Positions 1 to 7,031 of a stretch of 29,682 bases of DNA are shown here, in pieces (the stretch's first letter is position 1; every line of letters begins with the position of its first letter). This stretch comes from JABMOW01 sp964409335 (GTDB lineage: Bacteria; Fidelibacterota; Marinisomatia; SCGC-AAA003-L08; JACNLC01), in NCBI GenBank assembly GCA_964409335.1, contig CAYPCW010000036.1, positions 1 through 29,682 of the forward strand, given 5' to 3'. The notes beneath the pieces are model-generated. The model was not told where the DNA came from and ran no database searches. It saw nothing but the letters and a program-made list of their open reading frames with translations. A program made the position numbers and the translations under genes.

Positions 1-74
1 TTGAGCGATAAATCAGCAAGGCGAGCTATCTTTTCGAGAGAGTAGCCCTTTTTGCGCCCCGTAGTTTTTTGAAA
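1..74 (-). pseudogene. Possible remnant of a Rpn/PD-(D/E)XK-type C-terminal tail
   Basis: Read on the minus strand, this edge segment encodes residues resembling RKKGYSLEKIARLADLSL. That pattern (KGxSxEKIAxLxxLSxEE) is common at the C-terminal end of Rpn-family putative transposase/nuclease proteins. The frame is closed just upstream by TAA (75-77) and has no start codon, so any gene here is broken or the match is coincidental. The reading continues off the window edge. Weak call based on a short motif only. Confidence 0.25.
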
Positions 75-114
75 TTAAAGCCGATTTTGGAATTTGATAT
101 TGGATTGTTTGCCA

Positions 115-178
115 TACCTGCCTGCCGTAGCCCCTGCCTGTGCCGTTGGCACGGCAGACAGGTTGGCGCAAGCAGGTA
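115..178. repeat. Complex palindromic intergenic repeat
   Basis: A GC-rich 64-base block in AT-rich surroundings. Its ends are perfect inverted 7-mers (TACCTGC at 115-121 and GCAGGTA at 172-178). Inside lies a hairpin GTGCC-GTT-GGCAC flanked by imperfect CCTG/CAGG arms. A related string (GCCTGCCTGCAGTTAGGCAG) lies at 11285-11304, which suggests a dispersed REP-like element in this genome. No coding content was seen. The rest of 75-285 holds no feature I can support. Confidence 0.5.
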
Positions 179-285
179 CCATTAAAACGTATAAACTATA
201 TGATACATCATGCTTGTTAGCCATTTTATGATAACTTATTTTTTCGTGTTTGGCAAACTCTTACGATTTCGCAAAAAGTGCAATT

Positions 286-373
286 TGGCGGAGAGTAGAG
301 GATTTGAACCTCCACAGGCGTAAATCGCCCGGCGGATTAGCAATCCGCTGCAATACCATTATGCGAACTCTCC
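286..373 (-). tRNA. tRNA-Ser (anticodon GCT)
   Basis: The minus strand folds as a long-variable-arm (class II) tRNA. The acceptor stem GGAGAGT/ACTCTCC pairs fully, and the anticodon stem GCGGA/TCCGC encloses loop TTGCTAA with anticodon GCT, reading AGC/AGU serine codons. The variable arm is a CCGGGCGATTTACGCC-type hairpin and the T-arm contains GGTTCAAATCC. Discriminator G is followed by an encoded CCA (286-288). It lies four bases downstream of a second tRNA-Ser and is probably co-transcribed with it. Confidence 0.93.
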
Positions 374-377
374 AGAG

Positions 378-461
378 CGGAGGTTGAGGGACTCGAACCC
401 CCAAGGGCGCAAACCCGGCGGTTTTCAAGACCGCTGTCTTACCAATTAGAGCTAAACCTCC
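378..461 (-). tRNA. tRNA-Ser (anticodon TGA)
   Basis: Class II tRNA on the minus strand with acceptor stem GGAGGTT/AACCTCC. Anticodon stem GCGGT/ACCGC encloses loop CTTGAAA with anticodon TGA (UCN serine codons). There is a long variable arm and T-loop GGTTCGAGTCC. Discriminator G is not followed by CCA in the DNA, unlike its neighbour, so this one needs CCA addition. The two serine tRNAs form a small same-strand cluster downstream of the sodB terminator. Confidence 0.93.
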
Positions 462-553
462 GACGACATGGATGCAAATTTATGATGTGGGCTATACCAT
501 CCCAAATATTTTAATGTCGAGGATAAAATTTTGACCGCCATTCACCTCTGATA

Positions 554-587
554 AACAAGAAGTCCGTATTAAAACGGACTTCTTGTT
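554..587 (-). terminator. Strong intrinsic terminator after sodB
   Basis: Perfect 14-base inverted repeat (arms 554-567 and 574-587, starting AACAAGAAGTCCGT) around a 6-base loop, placed 57 bases past the sodB stop. A T-rich 3' edge (TTGTTTAT on the minus strand) fits rho-independent termination. The hairpin is symmetric, so it could also act on transcripts coming from the other side. It separates the perR-prx-sodB operon from the two tRNA-Ser genes. Confidence 0.75.
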
Positions 588-643
588 CTCATATGAAACG
601 AGCATTCAAGGTCAAGGAGAAGGAGTACCTGATTGCGTTTCGA

Positions 644-1222
644 TTAGATATTGCCGGAAACAAAGTCCCAGTTGACCAGATTCCAGAATGCATTCACATA
701 AGCAGGGCGTGCATTCCGGTAGTCAATATAGTAGGCATGTTCCCAGACATCACATGTCAGTAATGGTATTTTACCGGATGTGAGTGCGCACCCCGCATTG
801 GAAGTGTTTAAAATTTCCAAATCACCATGATCATTTTTCACCAACCATGTCCATCCGGAGCCAAAGTTTGTGATCGCAGATTGGGTGAACTTTTCCTTGA
901 AGTTTGAAAATGACGCAAATGATGCTGACATGACTTTCGCCAGATCGCCGGCGGGTTCACCGCCACCCTTCGGGCTAAGGCAATTCCAATAGAAGGAATG
1001 GTTCCAGACCTGAGCGGCATTATTGAATAATCCTCCGGGAGGCGCCGACCTGACAACATCCGCTAAGGCTTTATCTTCAAATTCTGTACCGATGGTCAAA
1101 TTATTTAAATTATTTACGTATGCCTGATGATGTTTTCCATAGTGGAACTCAAGCGTTTCTTTAGAAATATATGGCGCCAGAGCATCTATTGAATATGGTA
1201 GTTGAGGTAATGTATGTTGCAT
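644..1222 (-). CDS. sodB: Superoxide dismutase, Fe type
   Basis: 192 residues, the usual length for cytoplasmic Fe/Mn superoxide dismutases, which convert superoxide to oxygen and hydrogen peroxide. The four metal ligands are visible: H27 (EFHYGKHH), H75 (QVWNHSFYW), D158 and H162 (DVWEHAYYIDY). The second-sphere glutamine is Q71 in the AAQVWNHSF motif, the placement typical of iron rather than manganese enzymes. No signal peptide is seen. It is the last gene of a same-strand set with perR and a peroxiredoxin, so the hydrogen peroxide it makes can be removed by its neighbour's product. A terminator hairpin follows the stop. Metal specificity is inferred from sequence alone; family assignment is secure. 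Confidence 0.96.
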   Translation of the reverse strand: MQHTLPQLPYSIDALAPYISKETLEFHYGKHHQAYVNNLNNLTIGTEFEDKALADVVRSAPPGGLFNNAAQVWNHSFYWNCLSPKGGGEPAGDLAKVMSASFASFSNFKEKFTQSAITNFGSGWTWLVKNDHGDLEILNTSNAGCALTSGKIPLLTCDVWEHAYYIDYRNARPAYVNAFWNLVNWDFVSGNI

Positions 1223-1311
1223 AGGATTATTCCTTTAATATAATATTGTTAAATGAACGGAGAGGTCAGGCCGGAGGTCAATCCCTACGACCTTGACATT
1301 CACACTATTCA

Positions 1312-1959
1312 TTAAAGTTCGGTTGAATGTTTTCCCAGGTACTCTGCGACCCCATCCGTTGAGCCTTTCATACCGGCTTTTCCTTCCTCCCAGCCTGCGG
1401 GGCATACTTCGCCATGCGTTTGGTTGAAAGTCAGGGCATCCACCATCCTCAACATTTCATCAATATTCCGCCCCAGGGGAAGGTCATTGATCACCGAATG
1501 TCGGACCATGCCTTCTTCATCAATGAGAAAGGATGCTCTCAATGCGACCCCACCGCCAACGGTTGATTCATATTCATCTCCGCTTTCGGTGAAAATCGTT
1601 GCAGGCTCCGAACCCACAAGAACATCATATTTACGACTGATCGATTTATCCAGATCAGCGACAATGGGATATTGTACATTCCCGATCCCACCCTTTTTCA
1701 CGTCTGTATTTTTCCACGCAAGATGGCTGAAATGGCTGTCGACTGAACATCCGATGACCTGTACGCCTCGTTTTTTAAATTCCTTAAGACGATGGTCAAA
1801 CGCGATGATCTCTGTCGGGCATACAAAGGTGAAATCCAACGGATAGAAGAAAAGGACGACTTTCTTTCCTTTATAGTCTGACAAGGTGATATCCTGAAAT
1901 GAATTATCCGGCATGATGGCGGTAGCTTTGAAATCAGGGGCAGGTTTAGTTACTAACAT
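1312..1959 (-). CDS. Typical 2-Cys peroxiredoxin (AhpC/Prx1 type)
   Basis: 215-residue thiol peroxidase reducing hydrogen peroxide and organic peroxides. The peroxidatic cysteine is C47 in FYPLDFTFVCPTE, with the conserved P40 and T44 around it, and the resolving cysteine is C186 in HGEVCPAGW. The SHFSHLAWKN motif is characteristic of the AhpC-Prx1 subfamily. A C-terminal tail with an EYLG segment follows; in family members a YF/YL tail raises sensitivity to over-oxidation. No ahpF-like reductase lies in the window, so the electron donor (thioredoxin or another) is unknown. The gene is 26 bases downstream of perR and 89 upstream of sodB, in the same direction. Confidence 0.95.
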   Translation of the reverse strand: MLVTKPAPDFKATAIMPDNSFQDITLSDYKGKKVVLFFYPLDFTFVCPTEIIAFDHRLKEFKKRGVQVIGCSVDSHFSHLAWKNTDVKKGGIGNVQYPIVADLDKSISRKYDVLVGSEPATIFTESGDEYESTVGGGVALRASFLIDEEGMVRHSVINDLPLGRNIDEMLRMVDALTFNQTHGEVCPAGWEEGKAGMKGSTDGVAEYLGKHSTEL

Positions 1960-1985
1960 ATATTTATCTCCATTATTTTATTTTA

Positions 1986-2351
1986 TTATTTACAGTTATT
2001 GCATATTCCATTTAATATGAGCTCGTAGCCGATCACTTCATGTTCATTTTTCATCTCCAATTCGAAAACAAATTTTTCAAGAGATATATCCAGATCATAC
2101 AATGTATGACATCGGATGCATTGAAAGTGCTGATGATCAGAAATCCGTCCATCATATCTGAGGGACTCCCCGGTTTGTATGGTACGGATTTCCCCATGAT
2201 TGGCAAGCTGAGCAAGATCCCGGTAAACGGTGGCTAAACTGATGGTAGGCATGGCTGTTCTCACCTGTTCAAAAACCTCCTGTGCTGTGGGATGGTTCAC
2301 TGTGGATCTGACACTTTCTAAAATTTCTTTTCTTTGGGGGCTGAATCTCAT
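1986..2351 (-). CDS. perR: Fur-family peroxide-stress regulator, PerR-like
   Basis: 121-residue metal-dependent repressor starting at the family-typical MRFSPQRKEILE. An N-terminal winged helix (to about residue 65, TISLATVYRDL recognition region) is followed by the metal-sensing/dimer domain. Structural zinc cysteines are C78/C81 and C117/C120. All five B. subtilis PerR regulatory ligands have equivalents at matching spacing: H20, D67, H73, H75 and D86. Aspartate rather than glutamate at D86 is the feature linked to peroxide sensing in PerR, which argues against a plain iron-sensing Fur. As first gene of the perR-prx-sodB set it probably represses its own operon. A Fur/PerR-box-like site lies just upstream. 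Sensing mode is inferred from residues, not shown. Confidence 0.88.
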   Translation of the reverse strand: MRFSPQRKEILESVRSTVNHPTAQEVFEQVRTAMPTISLATVYRDLAQLANHGEIRTIQTGESLRYDGRISDHQHFQCIRCHTLYDLDISLEKFVFELEMKNEHEVIGYELILNGICNNCK

Positions 2352-2363
2352 CTTTGTTTTAAA

Positions 2364-2378
2364 TAGGAATTATTATCA
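2364..2378 (-). promoter_or_regulatory. Fur/PerR-box-like operator upstream of perR
   Basis: On the minus strand TGATAAT-A-ATTCCTA fits the 7-1-7 layout of Fur-family boxes. The left half is perfect and the right half matches 4 of 7 (expected ATTATCA). It lies 12 bases upstream of the perR start, where a bound repressor would block transcription or initiation. An adjacent TTATAA (minus-strand 5' side) extends the AT-rich dyad. Plausible autoregulatory site; only one copy is visible. Confidence 0.4.
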
Positions 2379-2448
2379 CTTATAAATTAAACGGACTAAA
2401 TCCGACAAAACAAGTCTTATTTAAAAATTTTTATGACAATATCGGAAA

Positions 2449-3654
2449 TTATCGATCCCGGGCAGCCAGGAGCAGGTCTTTCAGTACCTGATAATTTTCA
2501 CCACATGTTTTTTCGGGATCGGGATTATAGGTTGTCAGGTTGATCCGGGTAAATTCGTTGCCGTGCCGGTCGACGATCACAATGTCTCTTATGGTCGCAT
2601 TCCATGTGCCCCACACATTAACTTCGGGGATGTCCTGGGTCCAGGGTAATACGCGATTATCGATCATCCCAAGATAGCTGTCGTTGATATAAGCATATCC
2701 ATTGATGCCCATCAGGTGTACATCATAGATTTCCTCGTCCAGTAACTCCAGATACAAATCATTGAGGACACCGAACCGGTGCCGGCAGAGTCCTCACCCC
2801 GCCTTCCCGAAATAATAAGCAGAAACACCCCCTTCATACAGAAAAGGACCCACCATTTCTCCGAAGGTTGGGGAGTTGCTATTAATGTCTTCCAGCGCAA
2901 AACCGGTAACGGGAGAGTCCAGACCGTTCAGAATAATATCTACCATTCTGACAATATCCAGGACATCGAGAACCCCGTCGCCTGAAATATCGGAATGCTG
3001 AATTTCTTCCGGGGTGATTTCATCCCCCATCATAATAAGGCTTACCACAACAACGATGTCGGATACATCAATAATAAAGTCACTATTCATATCCCCCGGA
3101 AATAAGGCTAAGGGATCGAAAATTTGGTCTCCCCATATCTGTGCGTATCCCGGCACACCATATGTGGTGGGACCCCAGGTCACGCCGTTGTCGGAGCTGG
3201 AAGAAACCGGATAAGTTGTATATGACCCTTTGTACCATATTATCTGCGAAGATGTGTCTGCGGGCTGAATGGTCAGCCAATAGTTACCCTCATCAAGGGT
3301 GATACAATCGGTAAAAACCTGCACTGTGTACACATTTCCGGAGGGATATGACGGATTGAGTTGAAGGATTTCTTCGCGAATGCTTTCACCGGGACTATTT
3401 CCATTATCAGCGGTAAGGCTGATGTTGACAGCAGCCTGATCACTTGTGAATCCAAGATAGACACTGTAGGAGCTAAGAACGCTGGAGTGGTTAAGTGTAA
3501 ACCGGTTGGCAAACGCAAATCCGTCTGTTTCGCCTGAGAATATGGTATATCCTTCTTCTGTATTAAGAGCGCCCGAGTAATAAAGAGTTGAACTGGTTTC
3601 GGACATTGCAAGGGTTGTCAATACTATAAATAATAAGCTGGATGTCAATTGCAT
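2449..3654 (-). CDS. Secreted dockerin-repeat thioredoxin-like protein, putative selenoprotein (in-frame TGA)
   Basis: Read through, this is a 401-residue protein. A hydrophobic signal peptide (about 1-18) leads into a beta-rich domain (about 20-170) with cell-surface or adhesive character. Two dockerin-like calcium loops follow (DMNSDFIIDVSDI near 195; DISGDGVLDVLDI near 225). The C-terminal thioredoxin-like domain begins at about 255 (ALEDINSNSPTFGE). Codon 287 is TGA, at 2794-2796. It sits right after YYFGKAG, where redox proteins of this fold carry their active-site cysteine, and Cys290 follows, giving U-x-x-C. Coding resumes in the same frame for 114 residues with family-like text (HLMGINGYAYI, LPWTQD, VWGTWNATIRDIVIVDRHG) up to TAA. 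A hairpin lies directly downstream of the TGA. Function is probably an extracytoplasmic thiol/selenol redox enzyme, partner unknown. The alternative is a single nonsense mutation, which would not explain the hairpin or the intact distal frame. It sits upstream of the peroxide-defence operon on the same strand. Confidence 0.8.
2763..2796 (-). promoter_or_regulatory. Bacterial SECIS-like hairpin at the in-frame TGA
   Basis: In the mRNA sense the TGA and following bases form a lower stem (TGAGGAC with GTCCTCA, 7 bp). Above it is an apical stem-loop within CACCGGTTCGGTG. Read as a CACC/GGTG stem with loop GGTTC, the loop begins 17 nt after the TGA, has G in its first two positions and contains a U. 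This agrees with the published bacterial SECIS pattern of a small G-containing apical loop roughly 16-37 nt past the codon. A 5'-side internal bulge of about 8-9 nt separates the stems. Found by eye, not by a folding program. Confidence 0.65.
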
Positions 3655-3693
3655 TGATTTCTCACGGTTAACCTCATGAAATGTATGAAAAAT

Positions 3694-4017
3694 TCAGGAC
3701 TTTATCATTGTCAAAACCATCTTAAATTTTTCCACGGCCAGTACGGCATGGGGTTTATTCGCAGGGAGTAAAATAAACTCGTTTGTTTTTACCGTATGTT
3801 TTTTACCCGAGATGGTAATTTCTGCAACACCGTCCAAAACCTGGATCACCGCATCGTACGGAGCGGTATGTTCGCTTAGATTTTCATCCTGATCAAATGC
3901 AAAAATGGTCATTGATCCGGCGGGGTTTTTCAGGATGGATTTACTGACGATAGCATGCAACTGATATTCAACCTGTGATGCAAGGGTTAATCCATCGGAT
4001 ATAATTTTTTTTGTCAT
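3694..4017 (-). CDS. Small single-domain cupin protein
   Basis: 107 residues from MTKKIISDGL. This start is chosen because AGAGG lies 7 bases upstream; an earlier in-frame ATG falls inside the SDR gene. The sequence shows a cupin barrel: motif-1-like SEHTAPYDAVIQVLDGVAEITI (about 47-68) and motif-2-like LLPANKPHAVLA (about 83-94). Only two histidines (H48 and H90 in this region) stand in metal-site positions, so metal binding is uncertain. Members of this small family act as sugar/ligand sensors or isomerase-like enzymes; no substrate can be named. It follows the SDR stop by four bases, so the pair is an operon and probably translationally linked. Confidence 0.8.
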   Translation of the reverse strand: MTKKIISDGLTLASQVEYQLHAIVSKSILKNPAGSMTIFAFDQDENLSEHTAPYDAVIQVLDGVAEITISGKKHTVKTNEFILLPANKPHAVLAVEKFKMVLTMIKS

Positions 4018-4021
4018 GAGA

Positions 4022-4897
4022 TTACCTCTTTTTCTTTTGTCGTGTATATGCCTCAATTTCATCCCACATCTCGGACGGAACATGATCCAGCATATTAAAT
4101 TCTCCTGCGCCGTATATCCACTCCCCGCCGTCGATTGTGATCACTTCACCGTTGATATATGCAGAATAATCTGAGACCAGATAAGCCGCCAGATTTGCCA
4201 GTTCCTGATGATCACCGAATCGTTTTAAGGGTATCCGGTTCAGCGGGTTTAGTTTTTTCGCCAGGATTTCCGGAAATAATCGCGACCATGCGCCTTGTGT
4301 TGGGAAAGGTCCCGGTGCGATGGCGTTAGACCTGATATTATATTTCGCCCATTCTGAAGCCAGGGACCGGGTCATTGCCAGTACACCTGCTTTCGCTGCA
4401 GCAGAAGGGACCACATACCCGGACCCCGTCCATGCATAGGTTGTTACTATATTCAGGATAGCGCCCGGCTCACCGGCTTTGATCCAGTATTTCCCGAATG
4501 CGAGGGAGGCGTTATAGCTTCCTTTGAGGACGATGTCTGTGATGGTATCAAATGCTTTATGCGTTAATCGCTCGGTTGGACTGATAAAATTCCCGGCGGC
4601 ATTATTGACGAGGACATTCACGGCTCCGAAGGTATCTATTCCGATTTTTATTACATTCTCAATATTTTCATAAATTCGCACATCGCAGGGGACAGAAAGC
4701 ACATTCCCTCCCGTTTCTGACCGAAGTTCATCCGCCGCTTTGTGAATAACATCATTCTTTCGACTGGCGATGATCACATTCGCGCCAAGGGTTAGAAAAT
4801 ATTTTGACATGGATTTCCCCAAACCGGTTCCACCACCGGTTACCAGAATTGTTTTTCCATGTAATGCGTCTTTTTGAAGCATACCTTCGTACGTCAT
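4022..4897 (-). CDS. SDR oxidoreductase, 2,4-dienoyl-CoA reductase-like
   Basis: 291-residue classical-size short-chain dehydrogenase. The Rossmann nucleotide motif is TGGGTGLG (20-27), with NNAAGNF (98-104) in the middle. The standard YxxxK pair is absent: the residue four before K169 is S165, and Y154 lies 15 before K169. That Tyr/Ser/Lys spacing is the one used by 2,4-dienoyl-CoA reductases (human DECR1 Y199/S210/K214), and the SPTERL and DIVLKGSYN segments also fit that subfamily. The likely role is NADPH-dependent reduction of unsaturated acyl-CoAs in fatty-acid oxidation. A strong AGGGAGG ribosome site precedes the ATG. It is followed by a cupin gene and diverges from pepA. Substrate is inferred. 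Confidence 0.85.
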   Translation of the reverse strand: MTYEGMLQKDALHGKTILVTGGGTGLGKSMSKYFLTLGANVIIASRKNDVIHKAADELRSETGGNVLSVPCDVRIYENIENVIKIGIDTFGAVNVLVNNAAGNFISPTERLTHKAFDTITDIVLKGSYNASLAFGKYWIKAGEPGAILNIVTTYAWTGSGYVVPSAAAKAGVLAMTRSLASEWAKYNIRSNAIAPGPFPTQGAWSRLFPEILAKKLNPLNRIPLKRFGDHQELANLAAYLVSDYSAYINGEVITIDGGEWIYGAGEFNMLDHVPSEMWDEIEAYTRQKKKR

Positions 4898-5015
4898 TTT
4901 TCCTCCCTAAAATAAGCTTGTTAACATAACGGTGTCTCCTTGACTGAAAAAAGAAAAAAAGGATAGCTTACACGCCGGTTTTTAAATAGAATATTATTCA
5001 TTAGTAAGGGAAATT

Positions 5016-6497
5016 ATGTCAAAATTAAATGTGCTCAAAAGCGAAAATATCATTTTAGATAATGTGGTGACTGATTTTTTAGCAGTTGGACTTTGTTCTA
5101 ATGATCCATCAACTGAAATAACGAAGACATTTAACTTCCGGTTCAACTTTGCGCTTACAGCAGCCGCGGGGATTGAGAATTTTGATGGCGAATTTGGAAA
5201 GGACATATTAATATTTGGAGATACAGCTCTTAAACGGATTGGAATCTTTGGTCTGGGAAAAATTGAAAAATATTCCTGCGGTTACGCCAGAGAATTGGGT
5301 GCGATGATCATTAAAAAAGCCAATTCTCATAAGGTAACGTCCCTTACAATAGATTGTGCTTCATTCCATCTGGATACCCCAGAATATCTCCAGGCGTTTT
5401 GTGAAGGACTTATACTCGGGAATTATGAATTTAATGAATTCAAAACGGATATCAATGATGCCAATACAGCCACTGAAGCCGTATTTTTCAACTGTAAACA
5501 TCCAGCGATACTGGAAAAAACGGTAAAACTCATTGATGGCGTCATATTAGCAAGGGACGTTTCGAACCGACCCCCTAACTTTGCCACCCCTTCCTATTTG
5601 GCAGGACAGGCAGAATTATTATCAGGTTATCCCAATGTCGACGTGGAAATTATTGACGAAAGTAAATTTGTAAAATTAGGACTCGGCGCTTTTTATGGCG
5701 TTGCAAGAGGGTCCCATCGTCCTGCAAAACTGATCCTGATTCGGTATCAACATGGCGGGGATGAAAAACCCATTGCGTTGGTCGGCAAGGGACTGACATT
5801 TGACACCGGCGGTATATCCCTTAAACCTGGTGCAGGAATGGACGAAATGAAATTTGACATGTGTGGCAGCGCTACGGTATTGGGCGTGATGAAAGTCATC
5901 GGGGAATTGCAGCCTCATGTCAATGTTATCGGGGCGATCGGCGCTACAGAAAATATGCCGGGAGGGAACGCTCAAGTTCCGGGCGATATTGTAAAAGCCT
6001 ATAATGGTAAAACCATTGAAATACTGAACACGGATGCGGAGGGACGACTTGTCCTCGCCGATGTCTTATCATATGTAGTGGATAAATATAACCCGGTGGC
6101 TTTGCTTGATTTTGCGACACTGACCGGCGCAGTTTTAATTGCATTCGGACATAAGGCTTCCGGAATCATGGGTAATGACGAAGGATTGATAAATGAAGTT
6201 AAAAAAGCCGCGGAATCAACCGGTGAAAAAGTCTGGGAGCTTCCACTTTGGGAAGAATATTCAAAAGATATTAAATCCAAAGTCGCCGATATCAAAAACC
6301 TTGGATTTGAACGAACGGCGGGAACCATTGCCGGAGGTGTGTTCCTAAAGGAATTTGTGGGCGATACCCCCTGGGTTCATATGGATATTGCCGGCACCGC
6401 CTGGGGGGTGAAAGAACCGGCTTATCAGCCTTCGGTCGGCGCTACAGGTGTTGCGGTTCGTCTGGTGTACCAGCTCCTCGAAAATCGCATGAAATAA
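5016..6497 (+). CDS. pepA: Leucyl aminopeptidase, peptidase family M17
   Basis: 493 residues, full length for M17 cytosolic aminopeptidases that release N-terminal residues from peptides. All metal and catalytic residues are present with the same spacing as E. coli PepA: K258, D263, K270, D281, D340, E342 and R344. The signature NTDAEGRL is intact at 338-345, and GKGLTFDTGGISLKPG is at 257-272. The N-terminal 170 residues form the less conserved macro-like domain. AAGGGA sits just ahead of the ATG. A TTGACT-18 bp-TAGCTT pair at 4940-4969 is a possible sigma70-type promoter in the divergent spacer shared with the SDR gene. E. coli PepA also binds DNA; nothing here tests that. Confidence 0.95.
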   Translation: MSKLNVLKSENIILDNVVTDFLAVGLCSNDPSTEITKTFNFRFNFALTAAAGIENFDGEFGKDILIFGDTALKRIGIFGLGKIEKYSCGYARELGAMIIKKANSHKVTSLTIDCASFHLDTPEYLQAFCEGLILGNYEFNEFKTDINDANTATEAVFFNCKHPAILEKTVKLIDGVILARDVSNRPPNFATPSYLAGQAELLSGYPNVDVEIIDESKFVKLGLGAFYGVARGSHRPAKLILIRYQHGGDEKPIALVGKGLTFDTGGISLKPGAGMDEMKFDMCGSATVLGVMKVIGELQPHVNVIGAIGATENMPGGNAQVPGDIVKAYNGKTIEILNTDAEGRLVLADVLSYVVDKYNPVALLDFATLTGAVLIAFGHKASGIMGNDEGLINEVKKAAESTGEKVWELPLWEEYSKDIKSKVADIKNLGFERTAGTIAGGVFLKEFVGDTPWVHMDIAGTAWGVKEPAYQPSVGATGVAVRLVYQLLENRMK

Positions 6498-6543
6498 TTT
6501 TTGGTTACCAGATAAACGGGGCGATAACATTAGCCTCATTTTT

Positions 6544-6617
6544 GGCGGCGTAGCTCAGTAGGTTAGAGCAGTGGAATCATAATCCACGTGTCCGGGGTTC
6601 GAATCCCTGCGCCGCTA
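6544..6617 (+). tRNA. tRNA-Met (anticodon CAT), elongator type
   Basis: 74-base cloverleaf. Acceptor stem GGCGGCG/CGCCGCT has a G-U at 1-72. The D-arm is AGCTCAGTAGGTTAGAGC, anticodon stem GTGGA/TCCAC encloses loop ATCATAA (anticodon CAT), and the T-arm is GGTTCGAATCC. Position 1-72 is paired and the anticodon stem lacks three G-C pairs, so it is not an initiator. Elongator Met is favoured; a lysidine-modified tRNA-Ile2 cannot be excluded by eye. CCA is not encoded. Confidence 0.92.
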
Positions 6618-6747
6618 CACACTTCTCCCGATAATCATCCCCCAATAATTCCCCGAAGCCGGAAGTTTCCTTCGTTTATTCTTCATTTCACCGGAGGGTC
6701 AGGTAAATCAGCAGGCCTTGATGATATGACGAATCGTTCAGGCCGGG

Positions 6748-6880
6748 TTTGGCGGCGCAGCACGTCCCGACAGGGCTGATCGCATATCGGGATCTGCATA
6801 ACCCGTCGGGATTTTCAATCGGTTAGTGTCCGGCAGTTGCCGGATTAATCCACGTGTCCGGGATTCCCTGTCCCTGCGGT
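6748..6880 (+). pseudogene. Decayed partial copy of the neighbouring tRNA-Met
   Basis: Pieces of the tRNA just upstream recur in order and in the same orientation. TTTGGCGGCG (6748-6757) equals 6541-6550. GGTTAG (6821-6826) equals the D-loop segment. AATCCACGTGTCCGGG (6847-6862) equals 6581-6596 exactly, and TCCCTGCG (6871-6878) corresponds to the 3' side. About 60 bases of unrelated sequence separate the 5' piece from the rest and the anticodon region is destroyed, so it cannot function. Apart from this, the 414-base spacer 6618-7031 shows nothing I can support. Confidence 0.6.
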
Positions 6881-7031
6881 GAAGACATCCGTATTTGTTG
6901 AGAATCAATACCAATTCCAGGATGACAAAACCCGAAACGATTAATGGGTTAGATTGTGGTCTGTCAATCTGAAAATGATATTTAAATAAGGAGCTTACAT
7001 AATCCGGGAACAAGATATCGGGAAAAATAGC

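Noticed and set aside
2712..2900. 62-residue minus-strand frame bridging the selenoprotein TGA
   Set aside because: It is a different frame from both halves of the gene; its translation is low-complexity and unlike the family, so a frameshift explanation is not needed.
2449..3654. Reading the dockerin/thioredoxin gene as a simple pseudogene split into two ORFs
   Set aside because: There is only one stop, it is TGA, the frame is unchanged on both sides, the position is the catalytic site, and a SECIS-like hairpin follows. It remains the main alternative until selenium genes are confirmed.
6544..6617. Initiator tRNA-fMet
   Set aside because: Bases 1 and 72 pair and the anticodon stem lacks the three consecutive G-C pairs of initiators.
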